A DNA stretch of 64,000 nucleotides from JBEVJC01 sp040510375 (GTDB lineage Bacteria > Bacteroidota > Bacteroidia > Chitinophagales > Chitinophagaceae): NCBI GenBank assembly GCA_040510375.1, contig JBEVJC010000012.1:434001-498000 (forward strand), given 5' to 3'. The stretch's first letter is position 1. Every line of letters starts with the position of its first letter. The notes beneath the pieces are model-generated. The model was given only the letters and a program-made list of their open reading frames with translations. It did no database searches and was not told where the DNA came from. This document shows, piece by piece, positions 18,238 through 26,760 of this stretch. A program made the position numbers and the translations under genes.

Positions 18238-19152
18238 ATGGCAAGTAAAAAGAAACAGGCTCCGAAAAAAGCCGCCAAACCCGCCCCCAAACCCGCATCT
18301 AAAAAAAATGCGGTTAAGAAAACTGTGAAAAAATCTGCTCCGACAAAGCCGGCTCAAAAAGCTGTAGCTAAACAACCTGTAAAGGCTTCAAAGCCCGTAC
18401 CGGCCCGCAAACCCGTTGCCAAACCAGCCCCCAAAGCTGTTCCGGCAAAAGCGGTAAAGGCCGAATCGGTGAAGAAGCCAACGCCTGCCCCGGTTGCAAA
18501 ACCGGTGTCTAAGGCCGCGCCTGCGAAGCCTGAGGTAAAACCGGCTCCGGCGCCAGTTGCCGCTGCTCCGGCCCCGGCCGCAAAGCCGGTTCCAAAAAAA
18601 GGAGGATTTGATCCGCAATCACTGGTAACAATCAAACCAACGGCGAAACCGATTGTTAAGAAAGAACCGCCGAAGCCGATGAAGGTGGTGATACCGAAAA
18701 CCACGGCAAAAGGCACCCTGAAGTATGAACCCGAATTTACAAAATCAGTATTAGACACACCTATGTACGAATACAGCGGACCAACAATGCGATACTCTGA
18801 TGGAGACCTGTCCGAGTTCAAGGAGATCATCAATAAAAAACTGGATGCGGCGAAAAAGGAATTGGCATACCTCCAGGGCCTGATTACCCGTCGTGACGAA
18901 GGTGGTGATGTAGACGAAGCGCGTTACATGACAATGGAAGATGGAAGCGTAAGTATGGAGCGCGAGCAGCTTAGCCAGATGGCCAGCCGCCAGATCACAT
19001 TTATTGATCACCTTGAAAAGGCGATCATGCGGATTGAGAACAAAACTTATGGCGTTTGCCGGGTAACCGGGAAGCTGATCGATAAGGCCCGCCTTCGTGC
19101 TGTGCCCCATGCCACCCTGAGCATTGAGGCTAAACAGATGATGAACAAATAA
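18238..19152 (+). CDS. DksA/TraR-like protein with a long Lys/Ala/Pro-rich tail
   Basis: Residues 1 to about 125 are almost entirely K, A, P and V, resembling histone-H1-like DNA-binding tails. The core from about residue 180 to 304 is a TraR/DksA domain: a coiled-coil LSEFKEIINKKLDAAKKEL, then YGVCRVTGKLIDKARLRAVPHATLSIEAK. Only one cysteine remains where the DksA zinc finger has up to four, so zinc binding is probably lost. Known DksA proteins act in the RNA polymerase secondary channel. The tail implies DNA or RNA contact, which is inference. Gap to ileS is 3 nt. Confidence 0.8.
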   Translation: MASKKKQAPKKAAKPAPKPASKKNAVKKTVKKSAPTKPAQKAVAKQPVKASKPVPARKPVAKPAPKAVPAKAVKAESVKKPTPAPVAKPVSKAAPAKPEVKPAPAPVAAAPAPAAKPVPKKGGFDPQSLVTIKPTAKPIVKKEPPKPMKVVIPKTTAKGTLKYEPEFTKSVLDTPMYEYSGPTMRYSDGDLSEFKEIINKKLDAAKKELAYLQGLITRRDEGGDVDEARYMTMEDGSVSMEREQLSQMASRQITFIDHLEKAIMRIENKTYGVCRVTGKLIDKARLRAVPHATLSIEAKQMMNK

Positions 19153-19174
19153 GAATATCTCCTTTAAGATAGTA

Positions 19175-19200
19175 AGAGCTCCTGAACAGGGGCTCTTTTT
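19175..19200 (+). terminator. Rho-independent terminator after the ileS operon
   Basis: A 10-bp stem AGAGCTCCTG/CAGGGGCTCT with one G:U pair and a 3-base loop is followed by TTTTTG. Confidence 0.85.
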
Positions 19201-19371
19201 GTTTTACGGCTTATAGACTGTTCCGATAACGGGCTGGTACCGGATTAAGGCTTAAAATTTCAGACTCCTCCCGCAAGCTTCTGGTTTTTTTTGTTTTATC
19301 TTTAAAGGGCTCCCCCTCGAAGTACAATAGTACTAAAGTCATAATCAATATTAACTGTCAAAAATTATGTT

Positions 19372-19992
19372 ATGAGAAAGTTCAGTTCCCTTTCCCTGCT
19401 AGTCATTGCTATTTCTTTTGTTGTCGCCGGTTGCAGTAAAGAAGGTCCGGAAGGTCCGGCCGGTGCTACTGGTGCTGCCGGTCCTGCTGGTCCCGCGGGT
19501 CCTGCCGGTCCTGCCAGTGGAGTTACCTACTCCCCCTGGTTTTTAACCGGAACGGGTTGGACAGATGTAGATGCGGAACCATATGGAGCCTGGGCTTTAT
19601 ATAACCGGACAGCAACAGCTATCACCCAGGCGGTGATCGATCAGGGTCTGGTTCTGGCTTATATAAAAGGCTACCCTTTATTAGCTGCGCCACAATCCGG
19701 TCAGGCTTTTCAGTTGCCATATTCCATTGGATATGGATTCACGGAAGAGTTCGTGGATTATTTTGAATATGTGTTGCCCGCGCCAGGCACGATCCGTTTC
19801 CTTTATAAAAGCACCGCTCCATTTGAAACCGCAGATCTTGCAACGATCTCTTTTCGTTATGTAGTGCTTTCAGGAACAATTGCCGCAGGAAAGGGAAGCG
19901 CGGAAAACATGACCTATGGTGGTTATACAAAAGCTCAGTTGAAAGCAATGTCGTATGACGAAGTGGCCACCATATTCAACATCCCGAAATAA
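19372..19992 (+). CDS. Lipoprotein with a short collagen-like repeat
   Basis: A 206-residue protein with a lipobox VVAGC (Cys about residue 21). Immediately after it come about eight Gly-X-Y triplets (GPE GPA GAT GAA GPA GPA GPA GPA), then a globular domain of about 155 residues with no motif I recognise. Short collagen-like stalks after the lipid anchor are common in Bacteroidota surface lipoproteins and probably hold the domain away from the membrane. It is monocistronic, with a terminator directly downstream. The role is unknown. Confidence 0.8.
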   Translation: MRKFSSLSLLVIAISFVVAGCSKEGPEGPAGATGAAGPAGPAGPAGPASGVTYSPWFLTGTGWTDVDAEPYGAWALYNRTATAITQAVIDQGLVLAYIKGYPLLAAPQSGQAFQLPYSIGYGFTEEFVDYFEYVLPAPGTIRFLYKSTAPFETADLATISFRYVVLSGTIAAGKGSAENMTYGGYTKAQLKAMSYDEVATIFNIPK

Positions 19993-20014
19993 AAAATCCG
20001 ACTATTATTTATTT

Positions 20015-20041
20015 AAAACGGCTCCGCAGGAGCCGTTTTTT
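20015..20041 (+). terminator. Rho-independent terminator after the collagen-like lipoprotein
   Basis: A perfect 11-bp stem AAAACGGCTCC/GGAGCCGTTTT with a GCA loop is followed by further T. It argues against starting the next gene upstream of it. Confidence 0.9.
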
Positions 20042-20137
20042 ATGCGCCTGAAATTATATTTTCCACATCATTATTTCGATGCAGGATATTGGACCATTGT
20101 CGGTACGTTTGCAAGGAAAACCATTCAGATCAAGTAT

Positions 20138-20617
20138 ATGACCATTTATTTCGAGTACGATAAAGCCCAGGTGATCCAGGCACTCCGTTACCATTTTATC
20201 AGCAAGTCTGAAATCCGGATTATGATCATCCTGGTAAATGTTTTTGCAATCCTGTCCATCACCCTGTATGCATTTAAAAAGATCGGTCCGGGGCCATTCC
20301 TGGTTGGTTCTGTACTTTGGATTGTACTGATGATCAGCTTCTGGTTCCTGTTGCCCTATATCGTTTACCGGAGGGCAGTTACCTTCAAACATGCATTCAG
20401 CATGCATTTCCGGGACGATAATTTTGAACTGGAACATGAACACGGGTCAAGGCCATGGTCGTACGATGCCCTGATGTACTATCTTGAAAGCCCTCATTTT
20501 TTTCATCTCTACTTCGACAGCCGGTCGTTCCTGCTGGTTCCGAAGAATGCAAAAATGGGCGGGTCGGATGTCAGCGACCTCCGGAAAATACTGAGCGAAA
20601 AAGTAAAAAAGAAATAA
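20138..20617 (+). CDS. YcxB-family membrane protein
   Basis: A 159-residue protein beginning MTIYFEYDKAQVIQALRYHFI. Two transmembrane helices follow (about IMIILVNVFAILSITLYAF and FLVGSVLWIVLMISFWFLLPY), and then the C-terminal soluble domain with FELEHEHGSRPWSYDALMYYLESPHFFHLYFD and FLLVPKNA typical of YcxB-like proteins. The family has no established function. The open frame extends to 19955 but that part runs through a terminator, so the ATG at 20138 is preferred (20042 is possible). It converges with a GNAT gene. Confidence 0.7.
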   Translation: MTIYFEYDKAQVIQALRYHFISKSEIRIMIILVNVFAILSITLYAFKKIGPGPFLVGSVLWIVLMISFWFLLPYIVYRRAVTFKHAFSMHFRDDNFELEHEHGSRPWSYDALMYYLESPHFFHLYFDSRSFLLVPKNAKMGGSDVSDLRKILSEKVKKK

Positions 20618-20623
20618 GGAAGA

Positions 20624-21058
20624 TCAGAGCATTTTCTCCATCAGGTAATGGGGAATGGTTACTTCAGTAAACTGGTCGCCCCTGACTTTGTAACCAACCT
20701 TTTCGTAAAACCCTACGGCATTAATGCGTGCATGCATCCGGATAGCACGATACCCGCGGTCCCGGGCAATGTTTTCTGCGAAATTAATCAGTGCCCTTCC
20801 CACACCCTTTCCCTGGAGGTCGTTCAGTACGGCCATTTGCCGGAGGCGGACCACCTGTGGTTCTTCTTCCACCAGCATGCAGCATCCCAGGATCTGGTCG
20901 TCTTCATATGCTGCAATCAGCATATTGCCTTTTTCCTCTTCAAGTTCTTCGGGAGTAAATACGAGGCCGAGTGGTTTACGCAGAACATCATCCCGGAGTT
21001 TAACCATGTCATAATATTCCGTGCTGCCGTGATCAATGATTTTAAGGGCCATGTGCAA
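20624..21058 (-). CDS. GNAT-family N-acetyltransferase
   Basis: A 144-residue GNAT acetyltransferase. The acetyl-CoA loop is seen in LQGKGVGRALINFAENIARDRG (Q/RxxGxG/A type), followed by the C-terminal AVGFYEKVGYKVRG motif. The preceding strand VVRLRQMAVL is also typical. The substrate cannot be told from sequence. The start may be the ATG at 21058 or at 21052 (MALKIIDHG). It is transcribed towards the YcxB gene and stands alone on its strand. Confidence 0.85.
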   Translation of the reverse strand: MHMALKIIDHGSTEYYDMVKLRDDVLRKPLGLVFTPEELEEEKGNMLIAAYEDDQILGCCMLVEEEPQVVRLRQMAVLNDLQGKGVGRALINFAENIARDRGYRAIRMHARINAVGFYEKVGYKVRGDQFTEVTIPHYLMEKML

Positions 21059-21224
21059 AATTAAACGTTAGAATAGATCAAATTACAAAGTTCTTGCTAT
21101 TCTGCCAACGAGGGCGGTTATTAATTTAAAATCCTATATCCGGGCCACCACAAGCCCATTTCCTCTATATTTCAGCGAATCCCGGAAAAAATGATGTTTC
21201 CGCTGTTGGTTTACTCAAAAAGTA

Positions 21225-21232
21225 TATTTTTG
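21225..21232 (+). promoter_or_regulatory. TATTTTTG -7 element of acpP
   Basis: TATTTTTG fits TAnnTTTG, 27 nt before the acpP ATG. A TTG at 21205-21207 lies at a plausible -33 distance. Confidence 0.55.
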
Positions 21233-21258
21233 CAGCCTATAAACTAAACTTATACGAC

Positions 21259-21495
21259 ATGTCAGACATTGCATCAAGAGTTAAAAAGATCATCGTTGAC
21301 AAACTGGGCGTTGACGAAGCAGAAGTAACAAATGAAGCCTCTTTCACGAATGATCTTGGTGCCGATTCATTAGACACCGTAGAACTGATCATGGAATTTG
21401 AAAAGGAGTTCAACATCTCAATTCCTGATGAGCAGGCTGAAACCATCACTACGGTTGGTCAGGCAGTTGCTTACCTGGAAGAGCATGCGAAATAA
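21259..21495 (+). CDS. acpP: Acyl carrier protein
   Basis: A 78-residue acidic protein that carries growing fatty acyl chains. The phosphopantetheine serine lies in GADSLDTVELIMEFEKEF (about residue 38). Sequence and length are typical. It stands before fabF, its main partner, but a terminator between them suggests that acpP is also made as a short abundant transcript. Confidence 0.97.
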   Translation: MSDIASRVKKIIVDKLGVDEAEVTNEASFTNDLGADSLDTVELIMEFEKEFNISIPDEQAETITTVGQAVAYLEEHAK

Positions 21496-21550
21496 GTGCA
21501 TATAAACTTCTACTGGTCTCCAGAGATTTTTGAATGGAATTTACAATAAC

Positions 21551-21589
21551 CCGCCTTCTGCCTGTAACCTGCAGCGAAGGCGGTTTTTT
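21551..21589 (+). terminator. Terminator between acpP and fabF
   Basis: An 8-bp stem CCGCCTTC/GAAGGCGG (21551-21558, 21576-21583) with a 17-base loop is followed by TTTTTT. Confidence 0.8.
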
Positions 21590-21655
21590 ATCCCTGCATT
21601 TTTGTAGTTGCCAGGTTCGCCTGCTCCTATGATTAAAAACCGACAAACAGGCTAT

Positions 21656-22909
21656 ATGGAACTTAAGCGAGTGGTAGTTACTGGTATGGGTGCACTGACG
21701 CCATTGGGCAATTCGATCGATGAATACTGGGATGGCCTTATCAATGGTGTGTCCGGTGCTGATACCATTACTCAATTCGATGCGTCTAAATTCCGCACCC
21801 GGTTTGCCTGCGAGGTTAAAAACTTTGACCCCGTGGCCTTCCTGGACAGGAAAGAAGCGCGTAAGATCGACCGTTTTACGCAGTTCGCCCTCGTGGTAAG
21901 CGACCAGGCAATGGCCGATGCGGGATTGAACAAGGATAATATCAACCCCGACAGGATTGGTGTTGTATTCGGAAGCGGGATCGGGGGACTGATTACTTTC
22001 CAGAATGAAGTGACCGAGTTCGCCAAAGGTGACGGCACTCCCCGTTTCAATCCATTCTTTATTCCAAAAATGATCCTGGATATTGCCGCAGGCCAGATCA
22101 GTATGCGTCATAATCTCCGCGGACCCAACTACGCAGTGGTGAGCGCATGTGCAAGCAGTACCAATGCAATCATCGATGCACTGACCCTGATCCGCCTCGG
22201 AAAATCGGATATCATCGTTACCGGTGGCAGCGAAGCCGTAATCAGTGAAGCAGGAGTGGGCGGATTCAATGCGATGAAAGCAATGAGCGAACGTAACGAT
22301 GATCCCAAATCTGCGAGCCGTCCATATGATAAGGACCGTGATGGTTTTGTAATGGGAGAAGCAGCGGGTATCCTCATTCTAGAAGAACTGGAACATGCAA
22401 AGGCACGCGGTGCCCGCATTTATTGCGAGGTAGTTGGTGGCGGGGCTTCAGCTGATGCACACCATATTACTGCACCGCATCCCGAAGGACTCGGTGCACG
22501 CAACGTAATGCTGGCCGCCCTCGATGATGCCGGTATGAAAGCGGAGGAGATCGACTATATCAATACACACGGTACTTCCACCCCGATAGGTGATGGTGCT
22601 GAGATCAAAGCGATCACCCATGTATTCGGGGAACATGCATATAAAATGAATATCAGTTCCACCAAATCCATGACAGGTCATTGCCTCGGCGCAGCCGGTG
22701 TGATAGAAGCAATTGCCTGCATAAAAGCGGTGATGCATGATATCGTTCCTCCAACCATCAACCATTTTACTGATGATCCTGAACTGGATCCCAAACTTAA
22801 TTTCACTTTTAATAAAGCACAGGGCAGACCGGTTAATGCAGCGTTGAGCAATACCTTCGGTTTCGGTGGCCATAATGCCTGTGTGATAGTTAAAAAATAT
22901 AAAGACTGA
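21656..22909 (+). CDS. fabF: Beta-ketoacyl-ACP synthase II
   Basis: It elongates acyl-ACP by Claisen condensation with malonyl-ACP. The Cys-His-His triad is visible: Cys in VSACASSTNAIID, His in THGTSTPIGD and His in TGHCLGAAG. The C-terminal SNTFGFGGHNA motif is present. The ATG at 21656 (MELKRVVVTG) gives 417 residues, the usual size; the upstream open frame adds an unlikely leader. Confidence 0.96.
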   Translation: MELKRVVVTGMGALTPLGNSIDEYWDGLINGVSGADTITQFDASKFRTRFACEVKNFDPVAFLDRKEARKIDRFTQFALVVSDQAMADAGLNKDNINPDRIGVVFGSGIGGLITFQNEVTEFAKGDGTPRFNPFFIPKMILDIAAGQISMRHNLRGPNYAVVSACASSTNAIIDALTLIRLGKSDIIVTGGSEAVISEAGVGGFNAMKAMSERNDDPKSASRPYDKDRDGFVMGEAAGILILEELEHAKARGARIYCEVVGGGASADAHHITAPHPEGLGARNVMLAALDDAGMKAEEIDYINTHGTSTPIGDGAEIKAITHVFGEHAYKMNISSTKSMTGHCLGAAGVIEAIACIKAVMHDIVPPTINHFTDDPELDPKLNFTFNKAQGRPVNAALSNTFGFGGHNACVIVKKYKD

Positions 22910-23038
22910 TTTTTCCCGCAATTTTTTAACCCGCACATCTGGGGAGGATTGTTTTTGTGTGTCCGGTGCAAAGTCATAAATACGTTGGATAACAGCCTTC
23001 AGCGAGCTGAATTAATTTTTTTTTCGTAGATTGAATTT

Positions 23039-23797
23039 GTGGACTTTCTAACCAATCTTTTTAAGAAGCATACCGGCACAACATTCAGGAAGGAACTGAA
23101 AAATATCCTCGGTTTCCAACCGGATAACCTTTCCCTTTATAAGACTGCACTGACCCATCGTTCGGTCCGTGAGCGTGCCGACGAAAATAACGAGCGCCTC
23201 GAATACCTGGGTGATGCGGTGCTGAGCGCCCTCATTGCCGACTATTTATTTAAACGTTACCCGTATAAGGAGGAAGGATTCCTGACGGAAATGCGCAGTA
23301 AAATGGTCAATCGCCAGCAACTGAATGAAATTGCGGTGAGGATGGGATTAAAAAAAATCACCCTTTACAACAAGATGGACAGCTCGCTGAAAGTGAGCCA
23401 GATCTTTGGGAACACCCTCGAAGCACTTGTGGGTGCCATTTATCTTGACGCCGGTTACCGGAAAACCTCCAAATGGGTACTGCAATACATTATCCAGCCC
23501 CATATGTTTATGGATGATCTCGAGATCCTTGAGATCAATCATAAAAATAAATTATATGGCTGGGCGAATAAAAACGGGAAAGTGCTTGAGTTTGAAACAC
23601 TGAACGAAAAGCTGGAAAATGGAAGGCGATTATTTACCGTTGCCGCCATGCTGGACGGTAAAAACATTGCAGAAGGGAAGGCCTTTAATAAAAAAGATGC
23701 TTCCCAGATTGCTGCGCAGGCTGCAGTGCTGAAGATGGGTATTGTAAACTCCGACAGTCTTGTAAACGGTGCTGGTGGAAATGGTGAAGGTGTTTAA
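23039..23797 (+). CDS. rnc: Ribonuclease III
   Basis: A double-strand-specific endoribonuclease for rRNA and mRNA processing. In type II CRISPR systems RNase III can also cut the tracrRNA:crRNA duplex, relevant to the array in this window. The catalytic motif NERLEYLGDAVLSALIADYLF and the following acidic GNTLEALVGAIYLDAG are intact. A C-terminal dsRNA-binding domain follows (KNIAEGKAFNKKDASQIAAQAAVLKMG). The start is GTG at 23039, as no ATG precedes the RNase domain. Its 252 residues are typical. Confidence 0.94.
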   Translation: MDFLTNLFKKHTGTTFRKELKNILGFQPDNLSLYKTALTHRSVRERADENNERLEYLGDAVLSALIADYLFKRYPYKEEGFLTEMRSKMVNRQQLNEIAVRMGLKKITLYNKMDSSLKVSQIFGNTLEALVGAIYLDAGYRKTSKWVLQYIIQPHMFMDDLEILEINHKNKLYGWANKNGKVLEFETLNEKLENGRRLFTVAAMLDGKNIAEGKAFNKKDASQIAAQAAVLKMGIVNSDSLVNGAGGNGEGV

Positions 23798-23813
23798 AGG
23801 GAACGACTACCCG

Positions 23814-24215
23814 TTAAGGTTTCTCCATAACAAGTTCAATCAGCACGCCGTTGGTTCCCTTTGGATGTAAAAAACAAACCAGTTTATTGTCCGCACCAGG
23901 TTTCGGTTCTTCATTCAGCAATACAAAACCCGATGCTTTTAACCGGGCCATTTCGGCCTCCAGATCCGACACCTCAAAAGCGAGGTGATGAATTCCTTCC
24001 CCCTTACGTTCAATGAAACCCGCGATAGTACCCTGCCCACCAATAGTCTGCAGCAATTCGAGTTTTGTATCACCGGTTTTGAAAAAAGCAGTTTCCACCG
24101 CTTCTGAAGGCACCGTTTCTTTTTTATAACAGGATGTGTTCAGCAATTTTTCAAAAAGCGGGATTGACTCGTTGAGGTTCCTGACGGCAATACCGATATG
24201 TTCGACTTTTAGCAT
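23814..24215 (-). CDS. mce: Methylmalonyl-CoA epimerase
   Basis: A 133-residue VOC-fold enzyme interconverting (S)- and (R)-methylmalonyl-CoA in propionate metabolism. The start MLKVEHIGIAVRNL carries the first metal His. The GEGIHHLAFEVSDL block and the C-terminal FLHPKGTNGVLIELV with the metal Glu are typical. It fits with the mutase B12 subunit at 39709-40116. It is convergent with rnc, 17 nt apart. Confidence 0.93.
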   Translation of the reverse strand: MLKVEHIGIAVRNLNESIPLFEKLLNTSCYKKETVPSEAVETAFFKTGDTKLELLQTIGGQGTIAGFIERKGEGIHHLAFEVSDLEAEMARLKASGFVLLNEEPKPGADNKLVCFLHPKGTNGVLIELVMEKP

Positions 24216-24262
24216 GGAGCCAAGGTAAAATGTTTGGACCGTTTACCCGTAAAAAATTAAAC

Positions 24263-24270
24263 TAGCTTTG
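24263..24270 (+). promoter_or_regulatory. TAGCTTTG -7 element of the cysteine desulfurase gene
   Basis: TAGCTTTG fits TAnnTTTG, 20 nt before the ATG at 24291. Confidence 0.5.
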
Positions 24271-24290
24271 TCCTGTAACGTTATAAATCC

Positions 24291-25454
24291 ATGAGCACTC
24301 TCCCCATTTATCTTGATAATAATGCCAGCACCGCCTGCGACCCGGGAGTATTGGAGGCCATGTTACCTTACTTCACTACCCTGTACGGCAATGCCGCCAG
24401 CAAAAGCCATGTTTTTGGCTGGCAGGCCGAAGAATCGGTGGAACTGGCCCGCGAGCAGGTGGCTTCACTGATCGGTTGTGATAAACAGGAAATTTTTTTT
24501 ACTTCGGGTGCTACGGAAGGGGATAATCTCGCTATCAAGGGTGTATATGACATGTATGCCGGCAAGGGCAGGCACATAATAACCTGCATTACCGAACATC
24601 CCGCGGTGCTGGACAGCTGCAGACACCTGGAAAAACTGGGAGCGGAAATAACATGGTTGCCCGTAGACTCCCTGGGACTGATCAACCTGGATGAGCTGAA
24701 AGCCGCCATCCGCCCAGATACTATACTTATTTCAATAATGATGGCCAATAATGAAACCGGCGTAATAATGCCCATCCGGGAAATAGGGGCCATTGCAAAA
24801 GAAAAGGGAATCCTTTTTTTCACCGATGCCACTCAGGCTGTTGGAAAAATTCCCGTTGATGTACGGGATCTGGGTGTGGACTTACTAAGCTTGTCGGCCC
24901 ATAAAATATATGGCCCAAAAGGAGTGGGCGCGCTGTATGTTCGTCGCCGGAACCCAAGAGTCAGGATCAGTGCGCAGATGGACGGAGGGGGTCATGAACG
25001 GGGCAACCGCAGTGGTACATTGAATGTGCCGGGTATCGTGGCACTTGGAAAAGCCTGTGCCATTTGCCAGGAAAAAATGGAAGGGGAAGGAGTCCGGCTC
25101 TCGGGTTTGCGGGATAAACTGGAAAATGCCTTGCTTGCCCTGGGTCATAACAAAGTAAACGGAAGTGGCGCACCCCGTTTACCACAGACCAGCAATATCT
25201 CCTTCCGGAATGTGGAAAGCCAGGCGATGATGATGGGTTTCAGCAGTGAACTGGCCGTTTCTTCAGGTTCGGCCTGCAGTTCAGCGTCCCTCGAACCCTC
25301 GCATGTTCTCCGGGCAATGGGGCTGCCTGATGAATTATCTCTGGGTTCGGTGCGGTTCGGACTCGGTCGTTTTACAACTGAGGCTGAAATAGACCGGGCA
25401 ATTATGATCCTGAGTGAAGCTGTGACGAAACTCAGGGAGCTGAGTATTCCCTGA
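24291..25454 (+). CDS. Cysteine desulfurase (IscS/NifS type)
   Basis: A PLP enzyme that takes sulfur from cysteine for Fe-S clusters and other uses. It has the N-terminus IYLDNNASTACDP, the TSGATEGDNLAIKG block, the PLP lysine in SLSAHKIYGPKGVGAL and the catalytic Cys loop SSGSACSSASLEPSHVLRAMG. The length of 387 residues is typical. An IscA-like gene follows 141 nt downstream. It is also the likely sulfur donor for FdhD further along. Confidence 0.93.
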   Translation: MSTLPIYLDNNASTACDPGVLEAMLPYFTTLYGNAASKSHVFGWQAEESVELAREQVASLIGCDKQEIFFTSGATEGDNLAIKGVYDMYAGKGRHIITCITEHPAVLDSCRHLEKLGAEITWLPVDSLGLINLDELKAAIRPDTILISIMMANNETGVIMPIREIGAIAKEKGILFFTDATQAVGKIPVDVRDLGVDLLSLSAHKIYGPKGVGALYVRRRNPRVRISAQMDGGGHERGNRSGTLNVPGIVALGKACAICQEKMEGEGVRLSGLRDKLENALLALGHNKVNGSGAPRLPQTSNISFRNVESQAMMMGFSSELAVSSGSACSSASLEPSHVLRAMGLPDELSLGSVRFGLGRFTTEAEIDRAIMILSEAVTKLRELSIP

Positions 25455-25595
25455 ACCGGAACTGACCGGCCCTGTAACAAATCCGCATTCACCCGTGGCA
25501 GTATCTAAACGATAGGAGTACCCTTCATTACCCGATACCGAACAAACCGGCCCCGGCCTTGTTTTATAACTGTTATTTAATATAATTTTGAATCC

Positions 25596-25949
25596 ATGAA
25601 TATCACGACCGACAACTCCATATATATCAGTGACAGCGCTCACGCGAAAGTCAGCCAGTTACTCGCCGAAGCCGGTAACGGAAACGACCCTTCTTATTTC
25701 CTGAGAGTCAGTGTAGTGGGGGGAGGTTGTTCGGGTTTAAGTTATAAACTCGACTTCGATAATGTATCAAAGCCGATGGACCAGGTTTTTGAAGACAAGG
25801 GCATCAAGGTTGTTACCGATCTCAAAAGCCTTCTTTACCTGGTTAACACCACCCTGGAATATTCCGAAGGCCTGAATGGCAAGGGATTTTATTTTAATAA
25901 TCCCAACGCAAGCCGCACCTGCGGGTGTGGTGAAAGTTTTGCAGTTTAA
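25596..25949 (+). CDS. HesB/IscA/ErpA-family iron-sulfur cluster assembly protein
   Basis: A 117-residue A-type Fe-S carrier. The three conserved cysteines are present: one in VVGGGCSGLSYKL and two in SRTCGCGESF. It sits after the cysteine desulfurase, so a cluster assembly role is well supported. Which A-type protein (IscA, ErpA or SufA) cannot be told. It ends before a terminator. Confidence 0.93.
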   Translation: MNITTDNSIYISDSAHAKVSQLLAEAGNGNDPSYFLRVSVVGGGCSGLSYKLDFDNVSKPMDQVFEDKGIKVVTDLKSLLYLVNTTLEYSEGLNGKGFYFNNPNASRTCGCGESFAV

Positions 25950-25971
25950 AGATTTCCTGTTAATATATTGT

Positions 25972-26001
25972 AAGCGGCTCCACTGAAGGACCGCTTTTTT
26001 T
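25972..26001 (+). terminator. Terminator after the IscA-like gene
   Basis: The stem AAGCGG(C)TCC/GGACCGCTT, with one bulged C, is followed by seven or more T. Confidence 0.8.
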
Positions 26002-26039
26002 ATGCTTGCTCAGCCCATTTACCTTATTTTGCAAACTGT

Positions 26040-26759
26040 ATGTGGTCTATCTGTAAAAAAGAACTCCGCCAGTCATTCAGCAACTTAACGGGCTATATTG
26101 CCATAATTGTTTTCCTCCTGGTTAACGGGCTGATGTTATTCGTATTTGAAAATAACATACTGGATTTCGGGTATGCAACGCTCGACCGCTTTTTTGAACT
26201 CGCTCCCTGGATCCTATTATTACTGATCCCCGCTATTACCATGCGCAGTTTTTCGGAAGAATTCAAAACCGGCACTTTTGAGTTGCTTCAAACCAGACCA
26301 CTCAGCCGATGGCAGATCGTTACCGGCAAGTATTCAGGCAGCCTGCTGGTAGTGATCATTGCGCTGCTCCCTACCATTGTTTATTACTTTTCGGTACAGT
26401 CGCTTACTTCCAACGAAGGCATTGATACAGGTGCTACTCTCGGCTCGTACCTTGGCCTGTTTTTCCTGGCCGCTGTTTTTACATCCATTGGGATCTACTT
26501 CAGCAGTATTACACAGAATGCAGTGGTGGCCTTTATCGCGGGACTGATTGCCTGCGTACTTTTATATTATGGATTCAACGCAATCAGCCGCCTGGCTGGA
26601 TTGCGGGGCGGGGCCGACTACTATATAGAAATGGCCGGTATTGATTTCCATTACCGCAGCATCAGCCGGGGTGTGATCGATTCGCGTGACCTTATCTATT
26701 TTTTAAGTGTGATATTCCTGTTCCTCTCCCTTACCCACCGTAACCTAATCAAGCGATAA
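26040..26759 (+). CDS. gldF: Gliding-associated ABC transporter permease GldF
   Basis: A 239-residue ABC-2 type permease with six hydrophobic segments. The N-terminus MWSICKKELRQSFSNLTGYIAI and the loop RSFSEEFKTGTFELLQTRPLSRWQIVTGKY are typical of GldF. GldF works with GldG and the ATPase GldA (not in the window) and is linked to gliding and chitin use in some Bacteroidota; many non-gliding members also keep it. gldG begins 1 nt after the stop. Confidence 0.88.
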   Translation: MWSICKKELRQSFSNLTGYIAIIVFLLVNGLMLFVFENNILDFGYATLDRFFELAPWILLLLIPAITMRSFSEEFKTGTFELLQTRPLSRWQIVTGKYSGSLLVVIIALLPTIVYYFSVQSLTSNEGIDTGATLGSYLGLFFLAAVFTSIGIYFSSITQNAVVAFIAGLIACVLLYYGFNAISRLAGLRGGADYYIEMAGIDFHYRSISRGVIDSRDLIYFLSVIFLFLSLTHRNLIKR

Positions 26760-26760
26760 C

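Noticed and set aside
18354..18833. A 159-codon minus-strand open frame rich in Gly and Ala
   Set aside because: It is the mirror of the Lys/Ala/Pro-rich tail of the DksA-like gene.
19955..20137. An N-terminal extension of the YcxB-like protein
   Set aside because: It begins inside the lipoprotein gene and reads through a strong terminator; the family start fits 20138.
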